From SIG440 sp045591095 (GTDB lineage Bacteria > Bacillota > Clostridia > Monoglobales > Monoglobaceae), in assembly GCA_045591095.1 (NCBI GenBank), contig JAZNSF010000015.1, positions 1 through 33,543 of the forward strand: a stretch of DNA of 33,543 nt. The letters are read 5' to 3'. This document shows positions 9,954 to 18,466 of this stretch, in pieces. Every line of letters begins with the position of its first letter. The first letter of the stretch is position 1. The position numbers were made by a program, and so were the translations under genes. The notes beneath the pieces were generated by a model, which was not told where the DNA came from, did no database searches, and saw only the letters and a list, made by a program, of their open reading frames with translations.

Positions 9954-11318
9954 TTGGAAAAATCTGTAAAAACAAACATAAAATCAATATATAAAAGCTT
10001 TTTCTGGCTGATGATACCTATGGCGCTTAAAGAGCTCGTTGCGGCATTTATAAATCTGCTTGACAGCGTTATGCTGGGCGGTTTTGGCGAGGATGTTATC
10101 GCTGGGGTCGGGATTGCAAACCAGTGGTTTTTTCTGTTTGCGGTGGTGACCTTTGGTGTGTGCGGCGGTGCCGGGGTGTTTACGGCGCAATATTGGGGCG
10201 CGCAAAATTTTGGGCGGATGCGAAAGGTGCTGGGATTAAACGTTATTCTTGTATTTTTTGTTGTTTTGGTTTTTGCTGTTCCTGCACTGTTTTTCACCGA
10301 GTGGATTATCCGGATATTCAGGAGTGACCCCGGGGTTGTTGAGTCCGGCGCGAAGTATTTAAGGGTTGCCTGCATATCGTATGTGTTTTCGGGACTTACT
10401 TCGGCTTATGACATAAGTCTTTGCTGCACCGAAAAAGCAAATATTCCGTTTGCGTCAAGAATAGTTGGACTTTTGGTTAATCTGGTTTTTAATCAGCTGC
10501 TGATTTTTGGTTTTGGACCAATCCCTGCCATGGGCGTCGAGGGAGCGGCGCTTGCGACAATCGTGGCAAGATTAACAGAATTTTTGATTATAATTACGGC
10601 TGTATACGGCAAAAAATACATCCAAGCGGCACCGTTAAAGGAGCTTTTCAGGGTTCCCCGGGATATGATTGGTGGATATTTCAAAGCGGCAATCCCGGTG
10701 CTTTTGAACGAGGGTGCATGGGCGCTTGGCACGACAACTTATTCGTGGGTATTTTCGCAAATCAGCACCGAAGCAACGGTTATAATGGTGATTGTACAGA
10801 ATATCGAGCGCCTGCTGCTTGTATTTTTTCATGGCGGAGGAAATGCAGCCGGAATTATAGTGGGAAAACTGATAGGTGGCGGCGAATACCAAAAGGCCTA
10901 TGATATATCCAAAAAGCTTGCGCTTATGAATGCTGCCATTTCTCTTGTTGTTTCGGCAGTTTTCGTGCTGGCAAGACCGATTGTGCTCATTCCTTACGAT
11001 GTAGCCCCAATGCTCAGGGCAGATGCTTTGGACGTCCTTTTCTTAATGGCGATTTTAATGAATATAAAGGCGCTGACGTTTTTATTTATCGTGGGTGTGT
11101 TCCGAAACGGTGGGGATACCAAGGGGGCGGCGTTTATTGATATCTGCTGCGTATGGCTGATTGGCGTTCCCAGTGTGTGCATTGCGGGTCTTGTGCTAAA
11201 GCTTAGCATCACACAAATTTATATGGTGCTTATGATTGAAGAGGTTGTAAAAGTGATAATTTCAATTTGGCGATTTAAAAGCAAAAAATGGATACGGAAC
11301 CTGGTTAAAAATGGTTAA
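9954..11318 (+). CDS. MATE-family multidrug / cation efflux transporter
   Basis: 454 residues with about twelve hydrophobic segments in the MATE arrangement of two related six-helix halves. The N-terminal half includes 'MALKELVAAFINLLDSVMLGGFGEDVIAGVG', typed here only in part, and a GA..A...QYWGA loop; the second half starts with 'GGYFKAAIPVLLNEGAWALG' (about residue 240). MATE proteins export cationic drugs or metabolites using sodium or proton gradients; the substrate cannot be inferred. The start is TTG directly after the tex stop (TAA then TTG, zero gap), with AAGGGG six bases upstream inside tex, implying coupled translation. Last gene of the operon, followed by a terminator. Confidence 0.9.
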   Translation: MEKSVKTNIKSIYKSFFWLMIPMALKELVAAFINLLDSVMLGGFGEDVIAGVGIANQWFFLFAVVTFGVCGGAGVFTAQYWGAQNFGRMRKVLGLNVILVFFVVLVFAVPALFFTEWIIRIFRSDPGVVESGAKYLRVACISYVFSGLTSAYDISLCCTEKANIPFASRIVGLLVNLVFNQLLIFGFGPIPAMGVEGAALATIVARLTEFLIIITAVYGKKYIQAAPLKELFRVPRDMIGGYFKAAIPVLLNEGAWALGTTTYSWVFSQISTEATVIMVIVQNIERLLLVFFHGGGNAAGIIVGKLIGGGEYQKAYDISKKLALMNAAISLVVSAVFVLARPIVLIPYDVAPMLRADALDVLFLMAILMNIKALTFLFIVGVFRNGGDTKGAAFIDICCVWLIGVPSVCIAGLVLKLSITQIYMVLMIEEVVKVIISIWRFKSKKWIRNLVKNG

Positions 11319-11319
11319 A

Positions 11320-11345
11320 AGAGGGAGCAAAAGCTCTCTCTTTTT
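11320..11345 (+). terminator. Intrinsic terminator of the rpiB-MATE operon
   Basis: AGAGGGAGC-AAAA-GCTCTCTCT (one G-T pair) followed by a T-run, starting two bases after the MATE stop. It runs directly into the first parS site. Confidence 0.85.
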
Positions 11346-11360
11346 GTTTCACGTGAAACA
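11345..11360. promoter_or_regulatory. parS centromere site 1
   Basis: TGTTTCACGTGAAACA is a perfect 16-base palindrome and a perfect match to the conserved bacterial parS consensus bound by ParB/Spo0J. It lies 105 bases before soj, upstream of the soj promoter. Confidence 0.95.
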
Positions 11361-11385
11361 TTTTTGCAAAATGTGGGATTTTCTA

Positions 11386-11413
11386 TTGTATTTTTTCAAA
11401 AAAGTGTTATAAT
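11386..11413 (+). promoter_or_regulatory. Promoter of soj-spo0J
   Basis: TTGTAT (11386-11391), 16-base spacer, TATAAT (11408-11413) with an extended -10 TG one base upstream of the hexamer. The parS site lies just upstream, so spreading Spo0J may influence it. Confidence 0.65.
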
Positions 11414-11449
11414 TAGGATAGATTAAAAAATTGGTCAAGGAGGGTTTAA

Positions 11450-12214
11450 ATGGGCAAGGTAATTGCGATTGCGAATCAAAAAGGCGGCGTAGGAAAGACA
11501 ACAACGGCGGTAAACCTCAGTGCGTGCCTTGGGAAAAAGGGAAAGAAAACCCTTCTTATAGATATTGACCCTCAAGGGAATACCACAAGCGGACTTGGGG
11601 TTGACCCAAGGGAGGTAGAACTTTCGGTGTACGACTGCTTAATAAACGACGTCGACATGGAAGAAACCTTGATAAAAACCGGGTTTGAAAACCTTTGGAT
11701 TTGCCCGGCGAATATAAATCTTGCAGGGGCAGAGCTTGAACTTGTTGCAAAACAGGGGCGTGAGTACATCCTTAAAAATGCGATTTCAAAGATAAAGGAC
11801 AAGTTTGACTTTATATTTATTGATTGCCCGCCGTCTTTAGGCCTTATAACCCTCAACTCTTTTGCTGCAACCGATACGGTGCTAGTTCCCATTCAATGCG
11901 AATATTATGCACTCGAGGGGCTTAGCCAGCTGACAAACACCATAAAAATGGTTAAAAAAGCGCTGAACCCCGACCTTTCTTTGGAGGGAGTGCTCCTTAC
12001 TATGTTTGATGCAAGAACAAATCTTTCTATACAGGTAGTTGACGAGGTCAAAAAGTTTTTCCGCGAAAAGGTTTTTGCGACAATAATCCCCCGAAACGTC
12101 CGCTTGTCCGAAGCTCCCAGCTTTGGTAAGCCTGTTATTGAATACGACAAGCACTCCCGCGGGGCCGAGTGCTACAGCGAGCTTGCGGAAGAAGTGATTA
12201 AACGAAATCTGTAG
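11450..12214 (+). CDS. soj: Chromosome partition ATPase Soj/ParA
   Basis: 254 residues, the standard length of the chromosomal Soj group with no N-terminal HTH. ParA-type ATPases bind DNA nonspecifically as ATP dimers and are stimulated by Spo0J to drive origin segregation; Soj also controls DnaA in Bacillus. The deviant Walker A motif QKGGVGKTTT lies at 10-19 with the signature lysine K11, and Walker B is FIFIDCPPSLG near 121-131. Start ATG with AAGGAGGG upstream. The stop codon is followed immediately by the second parS site, so soj sits between two ParB-binding sites. spo0J follows 66 bases downstream in the same transcription unit. Confidence 0.96.
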   Translation: MGKVIAIANQKGGVGKTTTAVNLSACLGKKGKKTLLIDIDPQGNTTSGLGVDPREVELSVYDCLINDVDMEETLIKTGFENLWICPANINLAGAELELVAKQGREYILKNAISKIKDKFDFIFIDCPPSLGLITLNSFAATDTVLVPIQCEYYALEGLSQLTNTIKMVKKALNPDLSLEGVLLTMFDARTNLSIQVVDEVKKFFREKVFATIIPRNVRLSEAPSFGKPVIEYDKHSRGAECYSELAEEVIKRNL

Positions 12215-12230
12215 TGTTTCACGTGAAACA
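12215..12230. promoter_or_regulatory. parS centromere site 2
   Basis: A second perfect TGTTTCACGTGAAACA, starting at the base after the soj stop codon and 50 bases before spo0J. It is identical to site 1, so the two sites bracket soj exactly. Confidence 0.95.
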
Positions 12231-12280
12231 CTTAAGAAAAACGATTTTCTTAAAAAGACAACAAAGAAAGGAAAGAGAAA

Positions 12281-13195
12281 ATGGCAGATGCAAAAGCAAA
12301 ACAAAAAAGGGGCTTAGGCAGGGGCCTTGGTGCTTTTTTTGATGATGTAGAGTCGTCACCTGTGTCGCCCAAAGCTTCGGCAAAGGCGGTAGGTACAGAA
12401 GCTGGTGCTGCAGGGGTGCAAAAGTTAAAAATCAGGGATATCGAGCCAAACCCTGACCAGCCACGGAAGACCTTTGATAAGGAAAAGCTTGAGTCACTGG
12501 CTGCTTCGATTAAGGAACATGGTGTGATTCAGCCCGTTTTGGTAAGAAAGGCTGACAATGGGATGCATATAATTATTGCCGGTGAGAGACGTTGGAGAGC
12601 TTCGAAAATGGCAGGGCTAGCCGAAATTCCTTGTATGATAGGTGAATTTTCCGAAAAAGAAGTTATGGAAATTGCCCTTATAGAAAACCTTCAACGCGAG
12701 GATTTGGACCCTATCGAAGAGTGCGAGGGTTATCAAAAGCTGATAGACACATTTTCTCTTACACAAGAAGAGGTTGCCCAAAGAGTGGGCAAAAGCCGAA
12801 GTGCTGTGGCAAACTCACTAAGACTTTCGGGTCTTTCGACCGAACTTAAAAAAATGGTCAAGGATGGCTTAATCAGCCAGGGCCACGCAAGAGCGCTTCT
12901 TGCGCTTTCAAGTGAAGCAGAGAGGGAATTGGTAGTCGGGCGGATAATCAAGGAAAACCTAAACGTAAGACAGACCGAAGTATTGGTTTCGTTAGTGGCG
13001 AAAAATAAAAAACCAAAGGCCGCACAAAAGCCATCTGACAAAAATATTGACAACTACTTTAAAAATCTTGCATTGGATTTGTCAAAAAAACTTGGAACCA
13101 AAGTTTCTATCAAATACGGAAAAAAACGCGGCAAAATTGAAATAGAATATTACAGCACAGAAGATTTGGAAACCATTCTCAGAAAAATCAAATAA
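12281..13195 (+). CDS. spo0J: Chromosome partition protein Spo0J/ParB (CTP-dependent clamp)
   Basis: 304 residues. ParB binds parS, uses CTP to close into a sliding clamp, loads SMC and stimulates Soj. Seen here: a basic N-terminal tip (KRGLGRGLGAFF) that matches the ParA-activating segment, the CTP-binding ParB/Srx domain with GERRWRASKMAG near 101-112, a parS-binding HTH (LTQEEVAQRVGKSRSAVANS, about 160-180), a linker, and a C-terminal dimerization domain. The cognate parS sites are at 11345 and 12215. ATG preceded by AAAGGA. A Noc paralogue is unlikely because soj is adjacent and the sites are parS rather than NBS. Confidence 0.96.
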   Translation: MADAKAKQKRGLGRGLGAFFDDVESSPVSPKASAKAVGTEAGAAGVQKLKIRDIEPNPDQPRKTFDKEKLESLAASIKEHGVIQPVLVRKADNGMHIIIAGERRWRASKMAGLAEIPCMIGEFSEKEVMEIALIENLQREDLDPIEECEGYQKLIDTFSLTQEEVAQRVGKSRSAVANSLRLSGLSTELKKMVKDGLISQGHARALLALSSEAERELVVGRIIKENLNVRQTEVLVSLVAKNKKPKAAQKPSDKNIDNYFKNLALDLSKKLGTKVSIKYGKKRGKIEIEYYSTEDLETILRKIK

Positions 13196-13334
13196 TGTAA
13201 AATAATGTAAAAAATGTGACGTTTAAAAACACTGCTTAAATGGCAAAACTTACAATAAACCATAAACCGATATTAAAAATTATCAAAATGCCTTTAAGGG
13301 GCAAAATTTTAGCAAACAGACAGGAAGTGAGATT

Positions 13335-13742
13335 TTGAAGAAAAATTACAAGAGAATTTTTGGTTATGCAATCATACTTGGCGTGTGCGCTCTTTTGATG
13401 GTTGGCTTTGCGTGCCTTTCGGAAAACCGACTGGAGGATTTTGAGGAGCAGTACAAAAATGACCTGACACTTAATCAAAAACAGATACTAGGACTTGAGC
13501 AACAGATAGAAATGCTTGAAGAAGAAAATGCCAGACTAAAAGAGGCAATCGGAAAAAGCGAAAGTCTTGGCTCAGATCTGGTGACTTCCCAGCAGGCAAT
13601 TTCGGACCTTAAAGAAATTTATGAAAAATATAAAGCAGGAGAGACCGAGGTGGCTAAAGCCGAACTTAAAAAAATCGAGCCGCTAGGCTTTGACGATGCG
13701 TCACTTGCGTATTATCAAATACTTATTGACATAGTCAAATAA
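13335..13742 (+). CDS. Small membrane-anchored coiled-coil protein, function unknown
   Basis: 135 residues, TTG start with AGGAAGTGA upstream. One N-terminal transmembrane segment (about 9-27, IFGYAIILGVCALLMVGFA) is followed by an acidic heptad-rich coiled coil (about 33-80, QKQILGLEQQIEMLEEENAR) and a short helical C-terminus that looks like half of a TPR hairpin (LKEIYEKYKAGETEVAKAEL). Predicted topology is a single-pass protein with most of its length outside the membrane. I do not recognise a family; it is not the DUF4446 protein often found after parB. It sits 139 bases after spo0J and 32 bases before serS, and may be co-transcribed with serS. Confidence 0.75.
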   Translation: MKKNYKRIFGYAIILGVCALLMVGFACLSENRLEDFEEQYKNDLTLNQKQILGLEQQIEMLEEENARLKEAIGKSESLGSDLVTSQQAISDLKEIYEKYKAGETEVAKAELKKIEPLGFDDASLAYYQILIDIVK

Positions 13743-13774
13743 CATTTAAAACAAATACTGATAGGAGCGAAAAA

Positions 13775-15055
13775 ATGATTGACATTAAAATTTTAAGAAA
13801 CGAACCCGAAAAATTGATAGAGGCACTTAAGCGCCGCAAAGAAGACCACATAGACATAGACGGACTTTTGGCACTTGACAAAACTCGTCGCGAAGTGCTT
13901 TTCGAGGTTGAACAGATGAAAAGCCGTCAGAACGAGGTTTCAAAGCAGATTCCTGCGCTCAAAAAGGAAGGCAAGGATACTACAGCAATCTTTGCCGAGA
14001 TGAAGGTACTTTCGGACGATATTAAAAAGCTTGACGAAAAGGTTCGCGAGATTGACGAGCGGATTGAAACAATAATGTATACCATCCCCAATATTGCAAA
14101 TCCCACCGTTCCTGACGGTGATACCGACGAGGACAACGTTGAGGTAAGACGGTTTATGGAGCCTACAACATTTGATTTCGAGCCAAAGGCACATTGGGAT
14201 TTGGGCGAAGATTTGGGCATTTTGGACGCGGCAACAGCTGCAAAAATTACCGGAACGCGCTTTACCGTGTATAAAGGTGCAGGTGCGCAGCTTGAAAGAG
14301 CAGTTATCAACTTCTATCTTGATACTCATACCAGAGAGAATGGATATAAGGAAATCTTCCCGCCATTTATGGTACACCGTAGCAGCATGATTGGCACAGG
14401 TCAGCTTCCTAAGTTTGAAGAGGATGCGTTCAAGGTTTCAAACACCGATTACTTTATGGTTCCGACAGCTGAAGTTCCTGTAACAAATATGCACCGCGAT
14501 GAGATTTTGGAAGGCGACAAACTTCCCATCAAGTATTGTGCATACACAGCGTGCTTCCGCGCCGAAGCCGGAAGTGCCGGACGTGATACACGCGGACTTA
14601 TCCGCCAGCATCAGTTTAACAAGGTTGAGCTTGTTAAATTCACAAAGCCCGAGCAGTCTTACGAAGAACTCGAAAAATTGGTAAACGATGCCGAGTCTGT
14701 TCTTAAGCTTTTGAAAATCCCATACCGCGTAGTAAAAATCTGTATCGGCGACCTTGGCTTTACTGCTGCAATGAAGTACGACATTGAAGTGTGGATGCCA
14801 AGCTACAACCGCTTTGTAGAGATTTCGTCCTGCTCTAACTTCGAGGACTTCCAGGCAAGACGCGCAAATATAAAGTATAAAAATTCGGTAAAGGACAAGG
14901 CTCAGCTTGTTCATACACTCAATGGCTCGGGTGTTGCAATTGGTCGTACAGTTGCAGCAATCTTAGAAAACTACCAAAACGAAGACGGCTCGGTAACCAT
15001 CCCCGAAATTTTAAGACCCTATATGGGCGGCAGGGAAGTTATCCTTCCTGAATAA
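13775..15055 (+). CDS. serS: Seryl-tRNA synthetase
   Basis: 426 residues, standard for bacterial SerRS, which charges tRNA-Ser (and tRNA-Sec) with serine. The N-terminal long antiparallel coiled-coil arm that binds the tRNA long variable arm is visible (about 25-110, rich in K/E heptads, ending in TIPNIANPTVPDG). Class II core motifs follow: motif 2 FRAEAGSAGRDTRG with RQHQF (from about 261) and motif 3 NGSGVAIGRTVAAILENYQ (from about 382). ATG preceded by TAGGAG. A strong terminator follows the gene. Confidence 0.97.
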   Translation: MIDIKILRNEPEKLIEALKRRKEDHIDIDGLLALDKTRREVLFEVEQMKSRQNEVSKQIPALKKEGKDTTAIFAEMKVLSDDIKKLDEKVREIDERIETIMYTIPNIANPTVPDGDTDEDNVEVRRFMEPTTFDFEPKAHWDLGEDLGILDAATAAKITGTRFTVYKGAGAQLERAVINFYLDTHTRENGYKEIFPPFMVHRSSMIGTGQLPKFEEDAFKVSNTDYFMVPTAEVPVTNMHRDEILEGDKLPIKYCAYTACFRAEAGSAGRDTRGLIRQHQFNKVELVKFTKPEQSYEELEKLVNDAESVLKLLKIPYRVVKICIGDLGFTAAMKYDIEVWMPSYNRFVEISSCSNFEDFQARRANIKYKNSVKDKAQLVHTLNGSGVAIGRTVAAILENYQNEDGSVTIPEILRPYMGGREVILPE

Positions 15056-15100
15056 AGTTAGGAAAAACTAACCAAATCGATTTTTGCAAAAACAACAACA

Positions 15101-15140
15101 AAAAAACCGGTCAAGGGCCTTTAGGTCCTGACCGGTTTTT
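15101..15140. terminator. Bidirectional terminator between serS and fba
   Basis: AAAAAACCGGTCA ... TGACCGGTTTTT with an inner GG/CC extension, A-run on the left and T-run on the right. It serves the convergent serS (plus) and fba (minus). Confidence 0.92.
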
Positions 15141-15160
15141 GAATTTAAAATTTTAAAAGG

Positions 15161-16024
15161 TTAGGCTTTGTTAACACTGCCAAACAGCTCCATTTTTTCT
15201 TTTACGGTTGCCTTGATTGCATCAACGCCCGGTGCAAGAACCTTTCTTGGGTCAAAGCCCTTTCCGACAAGGTCCTTACCCTCTTCAATATATTTGCGCA
15301 CTGCAGCGGTAAATGCAATCTGACATTCGGTGTTTACATTGATTTTGCAAACGCCCAAAGAAATCGCTTTTTTAATCATATCCTCGGGGATACCCGTTCC
15401 GCCGTGAAGAACAAGGGGCATGGGTGAAGTTTCCTCGCTGATTTTTGCCAACACATCAAAGTTGAGACCCTGCCAGTTTTCGGGGTATTTACCGTGGATA
15501 TTTCCGATACCTGCAGCCAAAAGGTCAATGCCAAGGTCCGCAATCAATTTACATTCTTTGGGGTCAGCGACCTCACCACCGCCTACAACACCGTCTTCTT
15601 CGCCACCGATTGCGCCAACCTCGGCTTCAATTGAGATACCCTTTGAATGAGCGAGATTAACAAGCTCGGTTGTTTTCTCGATGTTTTCCTCTATCGGATA
15701 GTGCGAGCCGTCAAACATAATTGACGAAAAACCTGCTGCCATTGCATTTTTAGCGCCGTCATAGGTGCCGTGGTCAAGATGGATAGCAACAGGAACAGTA
15801 ATCGAGAGCCCTTCAAGCATACCGTTTACCATGCCTACAACAGTCTTAAAGCCACCCATATATTTTCCTGCACCCTCAGAAACACCAAGGATAACAGGTG
15901 ATTTAAACTCTTCAGCGGTAAGCAAAATTGCTTTGGTCCATTCCAGATTGTTTATGTTAAATTGTCCAACTGCATATTTGCCCATCTTTGCTTTTTGAAG
16001 CATTTCTGTAACCGAAACCAACAT
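15161..16024 (-). CDS. fba: Class II fructose-1,6-bisphosphate aldolase
   Basis: 287 residues, the Bacillus FbaA-like size. It reversibly cleaves fructose-1,6-bisphosphate to DHAP and glyceraldehyde-3-phosphate in glycolysis and gluconeogenesis. Zinc-dependent class II features: catalytic D84 and ligand H85 in IHLDHGTY, E135 in EAEVGAIGGEED, H177 in GIGNIHGKYP, and H207 in VLHGGTGIPED; the last two segments also hold the phosphate- and monovalent-cation-binding loops. Start ATG preceded by AGGAGG nine bases upstream. Single gene with its own strong promoter, divergent from the LtaS-like gene. Tagatose-bisphosphate aldolases share the fold, but no galactitol or tagatose genes are nearby. Confidence 0.95.
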   Translation of the reverse strand: MLVSVTEMLQKAKMGKYAVGQFNINNLEWTKAILLTAEEFKSPVILGVSEGAGKYMGGFKTVVGMVNGMLEGLSITVPVAIHLDHGTYDGAKNAMAAGFSSIMFDGSHYPIEENIEKTTELVNLAHSKGISIEAEVGAIGGEEDGVVGGGEVADPKECKLIADLGIDLLAAGIGNIHGKYPENWQGLNFDVLAKISEETSPMPLVLHGGTGIPEDMIKKAISLGVCKINVNTECQIAFTAAVRKYIEEGKDLVGKGFDPRKVLAPGVDAIKATVKEKMELFGSVNKA

Positions 16025-16064
16025 ATCACATTCCTCCTAAAAATCGAATTGTTTGCTTTCCTTT

Positions 16065-16094
16065 ATGATATCACAAATTGATTGTCTCTGTCAA
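16065..16094 (-). promoter_or_regulatory. Promoter of fba
   Basis: On the minus strand, a perfect TTGACA (16089-16094), 18-base spacer and TATCAT (16065-16070), about 40 bases upstream of the start codon. Confidence 0.8.
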
Positions 16095-16111
16095 TAAAAA
16101 ATACCCTCTGC

Positions 16112-16140
16112 TTGCATTTTTAAAAAATATATGCTAATAT
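16112..16140 (+). promoter_or_regulatory. Probable promoter of the LtaS-like gene
   Basis: TTGCAT (16112-16117), 17-base spacer, TAATAT (16135-16140). It is back to back with the fba promoter. Confidence 0.5.
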
Positions 16141-16193
16141 TATTTATGTTTAAGAAATAATTTTAAACAGACACTTAAGGAAGGGGAGTTTTG

Positions 16194-18047
16194 ATGAAGC
16201 TTAAATTTAAGGCTTTGGCGGCATTTGTAAAAGAGAATTATTTTGTTATGTTTGCTGTGCTTTCTATGCTTTTTGCGGACCTAGAGCTTAGGACACTGGT
16301 GCTTCCGAAGGTATTTACCGAAGGCTTTGTTCTTCCGGTATCCATAGGTTTTACTTTGGCTTGGGCAGGGCTCTTTATTTTTATTTGCTGGGTAATTCTC
16401 CCTCCAAAGATGGGCCGTCTTACATATATAATAACCACCGGCCTTTTTATTATTCTTTCCCTTAGCCAATATATTTATTTTAAAATTTTTGGTCAGTTTT
16501 TCTGGATAAAAAGTGTTGCTCTCTTAGGCGAGGGCGCAGAGTATTTGGGATTTGCATTTAAACACGTTGATGCGTGGCTTGTTACCTGCACGTCCTTGGG
16601 GATAATCTCTCTTGTAATTGCGGCAATAAAGTGGAATGGATTACCAAATCGAAAGAAGAGCCGTTGGGTTTTGTGCCTGATTCCGATAATAGCAATTTCG
16701 GCACTTCATATCTTTATGCAGCCTCAGGTTCATGGGGATTCCATGGACGACTGGGATTCGTGGCGAAAACCAAGAGTGGTATATAAGAATTTTAACGACG
16801 CAAACAAAAGCCTTGACTTGTGCGGCCTTTATCAGTTTACAATCCGGGATATTTACAAAACCTTTATTGCCCCCGATGACTATGGCAAGGCTGAAATGAA
16901 CAAAGTAAGTGAATATTTTGAGAAAAAGGAAGCTTTGCCCGAAAACGAATATACAGGGCTTTTAAAGGGCAAAAATGTAATTGCGGTCATGCTTGAAGGT
17001 ATTGACACATGGATGATTGACCCTAAGTACACCCCAACTATGTGCAAAATGATGAGGGAAGGCATAAACTTTACAAACTATTATTCTCCGTTTTTTGGTA
17101 CGGGGCACACGTTTAATGCCGAATTTGCCTTTAATACAGGCCTATTTACACCGATAACTGCGGTAAGTGCAGTGAATTTCAGCGCAAACAGCTTCCCCTA
17201 TGCTATGCCACGGCTTTTCAAAGAAGCAGGCTATGCGGTTAATTCCTACCACTACAACGATTCGGAATTTTATAACCGTGGGATTATGCACCGAAGCTTT
17301 GGTTACGAAGACTATCATTCGTTTGCCGAGTTTGGTATGCCCGAGACGGTTTCTCAGGCCGACAGCAATATTTTAAAAAGCGATGCGATATATAATGACA
17401 TAACGGGAAGGCGGCCATTTTTCAGCTTTGTAATAACATATTCGGGGCACGTTCCGTATACCTTTGACGATGCAAAGCTTGCCCTTGCCAAGGAAAACCA
17501 TCCCGAACTCATTAACAAGAACATGGACAGCGAGAAAAACAATTGCCTTATTCTTGCAGCCGATACTGACGACTTTTTTGCCGAGCTTCTTAAAAGGCTT
17601 GAAGAAGACGGACTTTCAGAGGATACCGTAATAATCGCATATACCGACCATTATGCCTATGGCTTTTCTGATATGAAAAAGCTTGAATCTTACAAAAAAG
17701 GGGATATTATCTACAGAGTTCCTGCCTTTATATACGGCGAGGGCGTTCCCCAAAAGAAGATATCAAAGCCCATGATGACGATTGACTGGCTTCCTACCAT
17801 TATCAATCTTTTTGGATTTGATACAGAAGGGAAATACATCGGCGAAGACATTCTTTCGCCTGAGAATCCGGGCTTTGTGTACTTTGGGAGCTCAGCATGG
17901 CTTGACGAAAAAATGTATTATGTCCCGAGTGCTGCCGAGCCGAAAGATTCTTTAAAGGAGCATATACAAACCCAGAATAAACGGGTTAAGGAAAGCTTTG
18001 ACATAAACGATATAATTGTCTCGGGCGACTATTATGGCTCTAAGTAG
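16194..18047 (+). CDS. LtaS-like membrane sulfatase / phosphoglycerol transferase
   Basis: 617 residues. About five transmembrane helices (roughly residues 12-170) precede an extracellular alkaline-phosphatase-superfamily domain, the layout of lipoteichoic acid synthase and related glycerol-phosphate transferases. Catalytic features are visible: a metal-ligand glutamate E268 in VMLEGIDTW, the nucleophilic threonine T306 in GTGHTFNAEFAF (compare G.GKTSDSEF in LtaS), and a late metal-binding DH pair in YTDHYAYG near 485. Such enzymes polymerise or transfer glycerol phosphate from phosphatidylglycerol onto envelope glycans. The start is the ATG at 16194, five bases after AAGGGGAG; a TTG one codon earlier is too close to that site. 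Single-gene unit; whether it makes true LTA or modifies another glycan is not decidable here. Confidence 0.85.
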   Translation: MKLKFKALAAFVKENYFVMFAVLSMLFADLELRTLVLPKVFTEGFVLPVSIGFTLAWAGLFIFICWVILPPKMGRLTYIITTGLFIILSLSQYIYFKIFGQFFWIKSVALLGEGAEYLGFAFKHVDAWLVTCTSLGIISLVIAAIKWNGLPNRKKSRWVLCLIPIIAISALHIFMQPQVHGDSMDDWDSWRKPRVVYKNFNDANKSLDLCGLYQFTIRDIYKTFIAPDDYGKAEMNKVSEYFEKKEALPENEYTGLLKGKNVIAVMLEGIDTWMIDPKYTPTMCKMMREGINFTNYYSPFFGTGHTFNAEFAFNTGLFTPITAVSAVNFSANSFPYAMPRLFKEAGYAVNSYHYNDSEFYNRGIMHRSFGYEDYHSFAEFGMPETVSQADSNILKSDAIYNDITGRRPFFSFVITYSGHVPYTFDDAKLALAKENHPELINKNMDSEKNNCLILAADTDDFFAELLKRLEEDGLSEDTVIIAYTDHYAYGFSDMKKLESYKKGDIIYRVPAFIYGEGVPQKKISKPMMTIDWLPTIINLFGFDTEGKYIGEDILSPENPGFVYFGSSAWLDEKMYYVPSAAEPKDSLKEHIQTQNKRVKESFDINDIIVSGDYYGSK

Positions 18048-18078
18048 AGCGTTAATAAATTTGTTACAAAAATTTAAC

Positions 18079-18107
18079 TTGTAAAAATTTTTTATGTATG
18101 CTACACT
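18079..18107 (+). promoter_or_regulatory. Promoter of ireB
   Basis: TTGTAA (18079-18084), 17-base spacer, TACACT (18102-18107), 38 bases before the start codon. Confidence 0.55.
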
Positions 18108-18144
18108 AAAATAAGAAGTAAACCTTTTTGGGGAGGTATATTTT

Positions 18145-18402
18145 ATGGATAACAGAAATCTTTCGAAGACCGTAAAATTCAGCGTAGAAAAAGAAAAACA
18201 GATGTCGCCGCGCGAGCTTATTCTCACGGTATACTCTGCGCTTAAGGAAAAGGGCTACAACCCAATCAGCCAGATTGTCGGGTATATTATGTCAGGCGAC
18301 CCGTCATATATAACTGCGCATAACGGTGCGCGGACACTTATTCAGCGCCTCGAAACCGACGAGATTTTAGAGGAACTGGTGGAGTTTTACGTGTCCCACT
18401 AG
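18145..18402 (+). CDS. ireB: IreB family regulatory phosphoprotein (UPF0297)
   Basis: 85 residues matching the UPF0297/YrzL family, known in Enterococcus as IreB, a small dimer phosphorylated by the PASTA kinase IreK that modulates cephalosporin resistance. The family-defining segments are present (KTVKFSVEK, GYNPISQIVGYIMSGDPSYI, HNGARTLIQRLE and DEILEELVEFYV). ATG preceded by GGGGAGG. In most Firmicutes ireB is followed by ruvX/yrrK and a DUF1292 gene; here it stands alone with its own promoter and terminator. Confidence 0.95.
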   Translation: MDNRNLSKTVKFSVEKEKQMSPRELILTVYSALKEKGYNPISQIVGYIMSGDPSYITAHNGARTLIQRLETDEILEELVEFYVSH

Positions 18403-18430
18403 CAAGGCGAGATTTTACTAAAAATATAAA

Positions 18431-18466
18431 GGCACCATTTCTTTAAAAGAGATGGTGTCGTTTTTG
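18431..18466 (+). terminator. Intrinsic terminator of ireB
   Basis: GGCACCATTTCT-TTAAAA-GAGATGGTGTC with G-T wobbles, followed by GTTTTTG. It begins 28 bases after the ireB stop. Confidence 0.85.
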
